From Wenzhouxiangella sp. (GTDB lineage Bacteria; Pseudomonadota; Gammaproteobacteria; Xanthomonadales; Wenzhouxiangellaceae), in NCBI GenBank assembly GCA_007127425.1, contig SKZJ01000156.1, forward strand, positions 1-6,745: a DNA stretch of 6,745 nt, in the 5' to 3' direction. A program made the position numbers and the translations under genes. This document shows, piece after piece, positions 5,700-6,745 of the stretch (the first letter of the stretch is position 1; every line of letters begins with the position of its first letter). Under the pieces are notes generated by a model. That model was not told the DNA's origin and made no database searches. It saw only the letters and a list, made by a program, of their open reading frames with translations.

Positions 5700-6745
5700 A
5701 TGATCAGAAGAACCAAGATAGTCGCCACCCTGGGTCCGGCCACCGATGAGCCGGACGTGCTCGAACGCCTCATCACCGCCGGTTGCGACGTGGTGCGAAT
5801 CAATTTCTCGCATGGCGACGCCGACACCCATGCCCGGCGCATCCGCATGGTGCGGGCAGCGGCTCGTGAGCTTGATACCGACATTGCCGTGCTCGCCGAC
5901 CTGTCGGGGCCGAAAATCCGTATCGACCGATTCAGGGAAGGATCGGTGATGCTCGAGCCGGGGCAGCCCTTTACCTTGTATGCACGCCAGAACCCGCCGG
6001 CCGGCGACGAGCGCGGTGTGGGGGTGGCCTACCTGGGGTTGGTCAACGACGTCAAGCCGGGCAGCGAACTGTTGCTCGACGACGGCCTGATGGCCATGCG
6101 GGTGGAAAAGGTTGTGGGCGACGAGATTCACTGTACCGTGCTCACCCCCGGCAAGCTGTCGGACCGCAAGGGGCTTAACCTGCGCGGTGGCGGGTTGTCC
6201 GTGCCGGGGTTGTCGGAGTCCGATGCCGCCGACATCGAACTGGCGGCCGAATGGCAGGCGGATTACCTGGCCGTGTCCTTTCCACGCAACGCCGAGGATA
6301 TCGAGCAGGCGCGGGCACTGATGAAGAAAGCCGGCGGACAGGCGGCACTGGTCTCCAAGATTGAGCGTGCCGAGGCGATCGAGAACCTCGAATCCATCAT
6401 CGACGCGTCCGACGCGGTGCTGGTCGCACGCGGCGACCTGGGCGTCGAAATCGGTGACGAGGAGTTGCCGGGCTTGCAAAAGCGCATCATCGCCGCTTCG
6501 CTGGACCAGAACCGGGCGGTGATCACGGCCACGCAGATGATGCAGTCGATGGTCGAGTCGCCCATTCCCACCCGCGCCGAAGTGCTGGACGTGGCCAATG
6601 CCGTGATCGACGGCACCGACGCGGTGATGCTATCAGCCGAAACTGCCGTCGGCCGTCACCCGGTGAAAGTGATCGAGGCGATGAGCCGCATTTGCCTGGG
6701 CGCTGAACGCCACGTCGAGACCCACGTGCCCACGCGCAAGCTCAA
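5700..6745 (+). CDS. pyk: Pyruvate kinase, PykA-like, C-terminus beyond the window (348 codons visible)
   Basis: Catalyses the last glycolytic step, phosphoenolpyruvate plus ADP to pyruvate plus ATP, in the cytoplasm. Visible landmarks: RRTKIVATLGPAT (3-15), VVRINFSHG (31-39) with Arg33, Asn35 and Ser37 of the active site, DLSGPKIR (67-74), a B domain at roughly 75-170, SFPRNAEDI (193-201), the family signature LVSKIERAEAIENL with catalytic Lys220 and metal ligand Glu222, ARGDLGVEI (243-251) with metal ligand Asp246, and ATQMMQSM with Thr278. Lys72 replaces the glutamate found in potassium-dependent enzymes, so potassium-independent activity like that of the GPKIR class is predicted. The C-terminal allosteric domain is cut off. 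The ATG at 5700 fits the family start. An in-frame TTG at 5664 with GAGGGG before it would add only an Ala-rich 12-residue extension and is less likely. Confidence 0.96.
   Translation, partial: MIRRTKIVATLGPATDEPDVLERLITAGCDVVRINFSHGDADTHARRIRMVRAAARELDTDIAVLADLSGPKIRIDRFREGSVMLEPGQPFTLYARQNPPAGDERGVGVAYLGLVNDVKPGSELLLDDGLMAMRVEKVVGDEIHCTVLTPGKLSDRKGLNLRGGGLSVPGLSESDAADIELAAEWQADYLAVSFPRNAEDIEQARALMKKAGGQAALVSKIERAEAIENLESIIDASDAVLVARGDLGVEIGDEELPGLQKRIIAASLDQNRAVITATQMMQSMVESPIPTRAEVLDVANAVIDGTDAVMLSAETAVGRHPVKVIEAMSRICLGAERHVETHVPTRKL

Noticed and set aside
5496..6479. Upstream in-frame extension of the 145-aa gene, antisense to pyruvate kinase
   Set aside because: It would add about 328 residues opposite well-supported pyruvate kinase coding sequence. 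The strong ribosome site and ATG at 5495 explain the gene better.

Overview
The window comes from a GC-rich bacterial chromosome with tightly packed genes on both strands. The mix of an ECF sigma factor, a YghU-type glutathione transferase, a secreted S9 peptidase and a PykA-like pyruvate kinase suggests a proteobacterium, most likely a gammaproteobacterium. A free-living Lysobacterales/Wenzhouxiangella-like lineage is a guess from general style, not something the sequence proves. No rRNA, tRNA, CRISPR array, insertion sequence, integrase or attachment site was seen.

Layout, left to right. Positions 1-589 (minus) hold an ECF sigma factor followed, one base after its stop, by the first 23 codons of an unidentified gene that runs off the left edge. 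The 172-base gap 590-761 is a divergent promoter region with a possible ECF self-promoter and an inverted repeat over a possible -10 box. Position 762-1604 (plus) encodes an exported class D (OXA-type) serine beta-lactamase. It converges on a yghU-like glutathione transferase gene (1631-2494, minus) across a 26-base gap, and a long hairpin spans the end of the beta-lactamase gene. Divergent from yghU is a large secreted S9-family serine peptidase (2619-4664, plus) with a beta-propeller and an intact Ser-Asp-His triad.

The right third holds a two-gene minus-strand operon (5495 to 4726). Its first gene encodes a 145-residue protein of unknown function with one C-terminal membrane helix. Its second, 17 bases downstream, encodes a short XRE-type helix-turn-helix regulator that also ends in a single membrane helix. 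Divergent from this pair is pyruvate kinase (5700 to beyond the right edge), whose 204-base upstream region has a perfect CTGTCA/TGACAG palindrome and further copies of the same motif.

Most genes look like independent housekeeping or accessory functions (central carbon metabolism, thiol metabolism, periplasmic peptide degradation, beta-lactam hydrolysis). The two places where genes plausibly work together are the sigma factor with its truncated downstream partner, and the membrane-anchored regulator with its tail-anchored neighbour. The latter is the best candidate for something undescribed, but the sequence alone gives no function.
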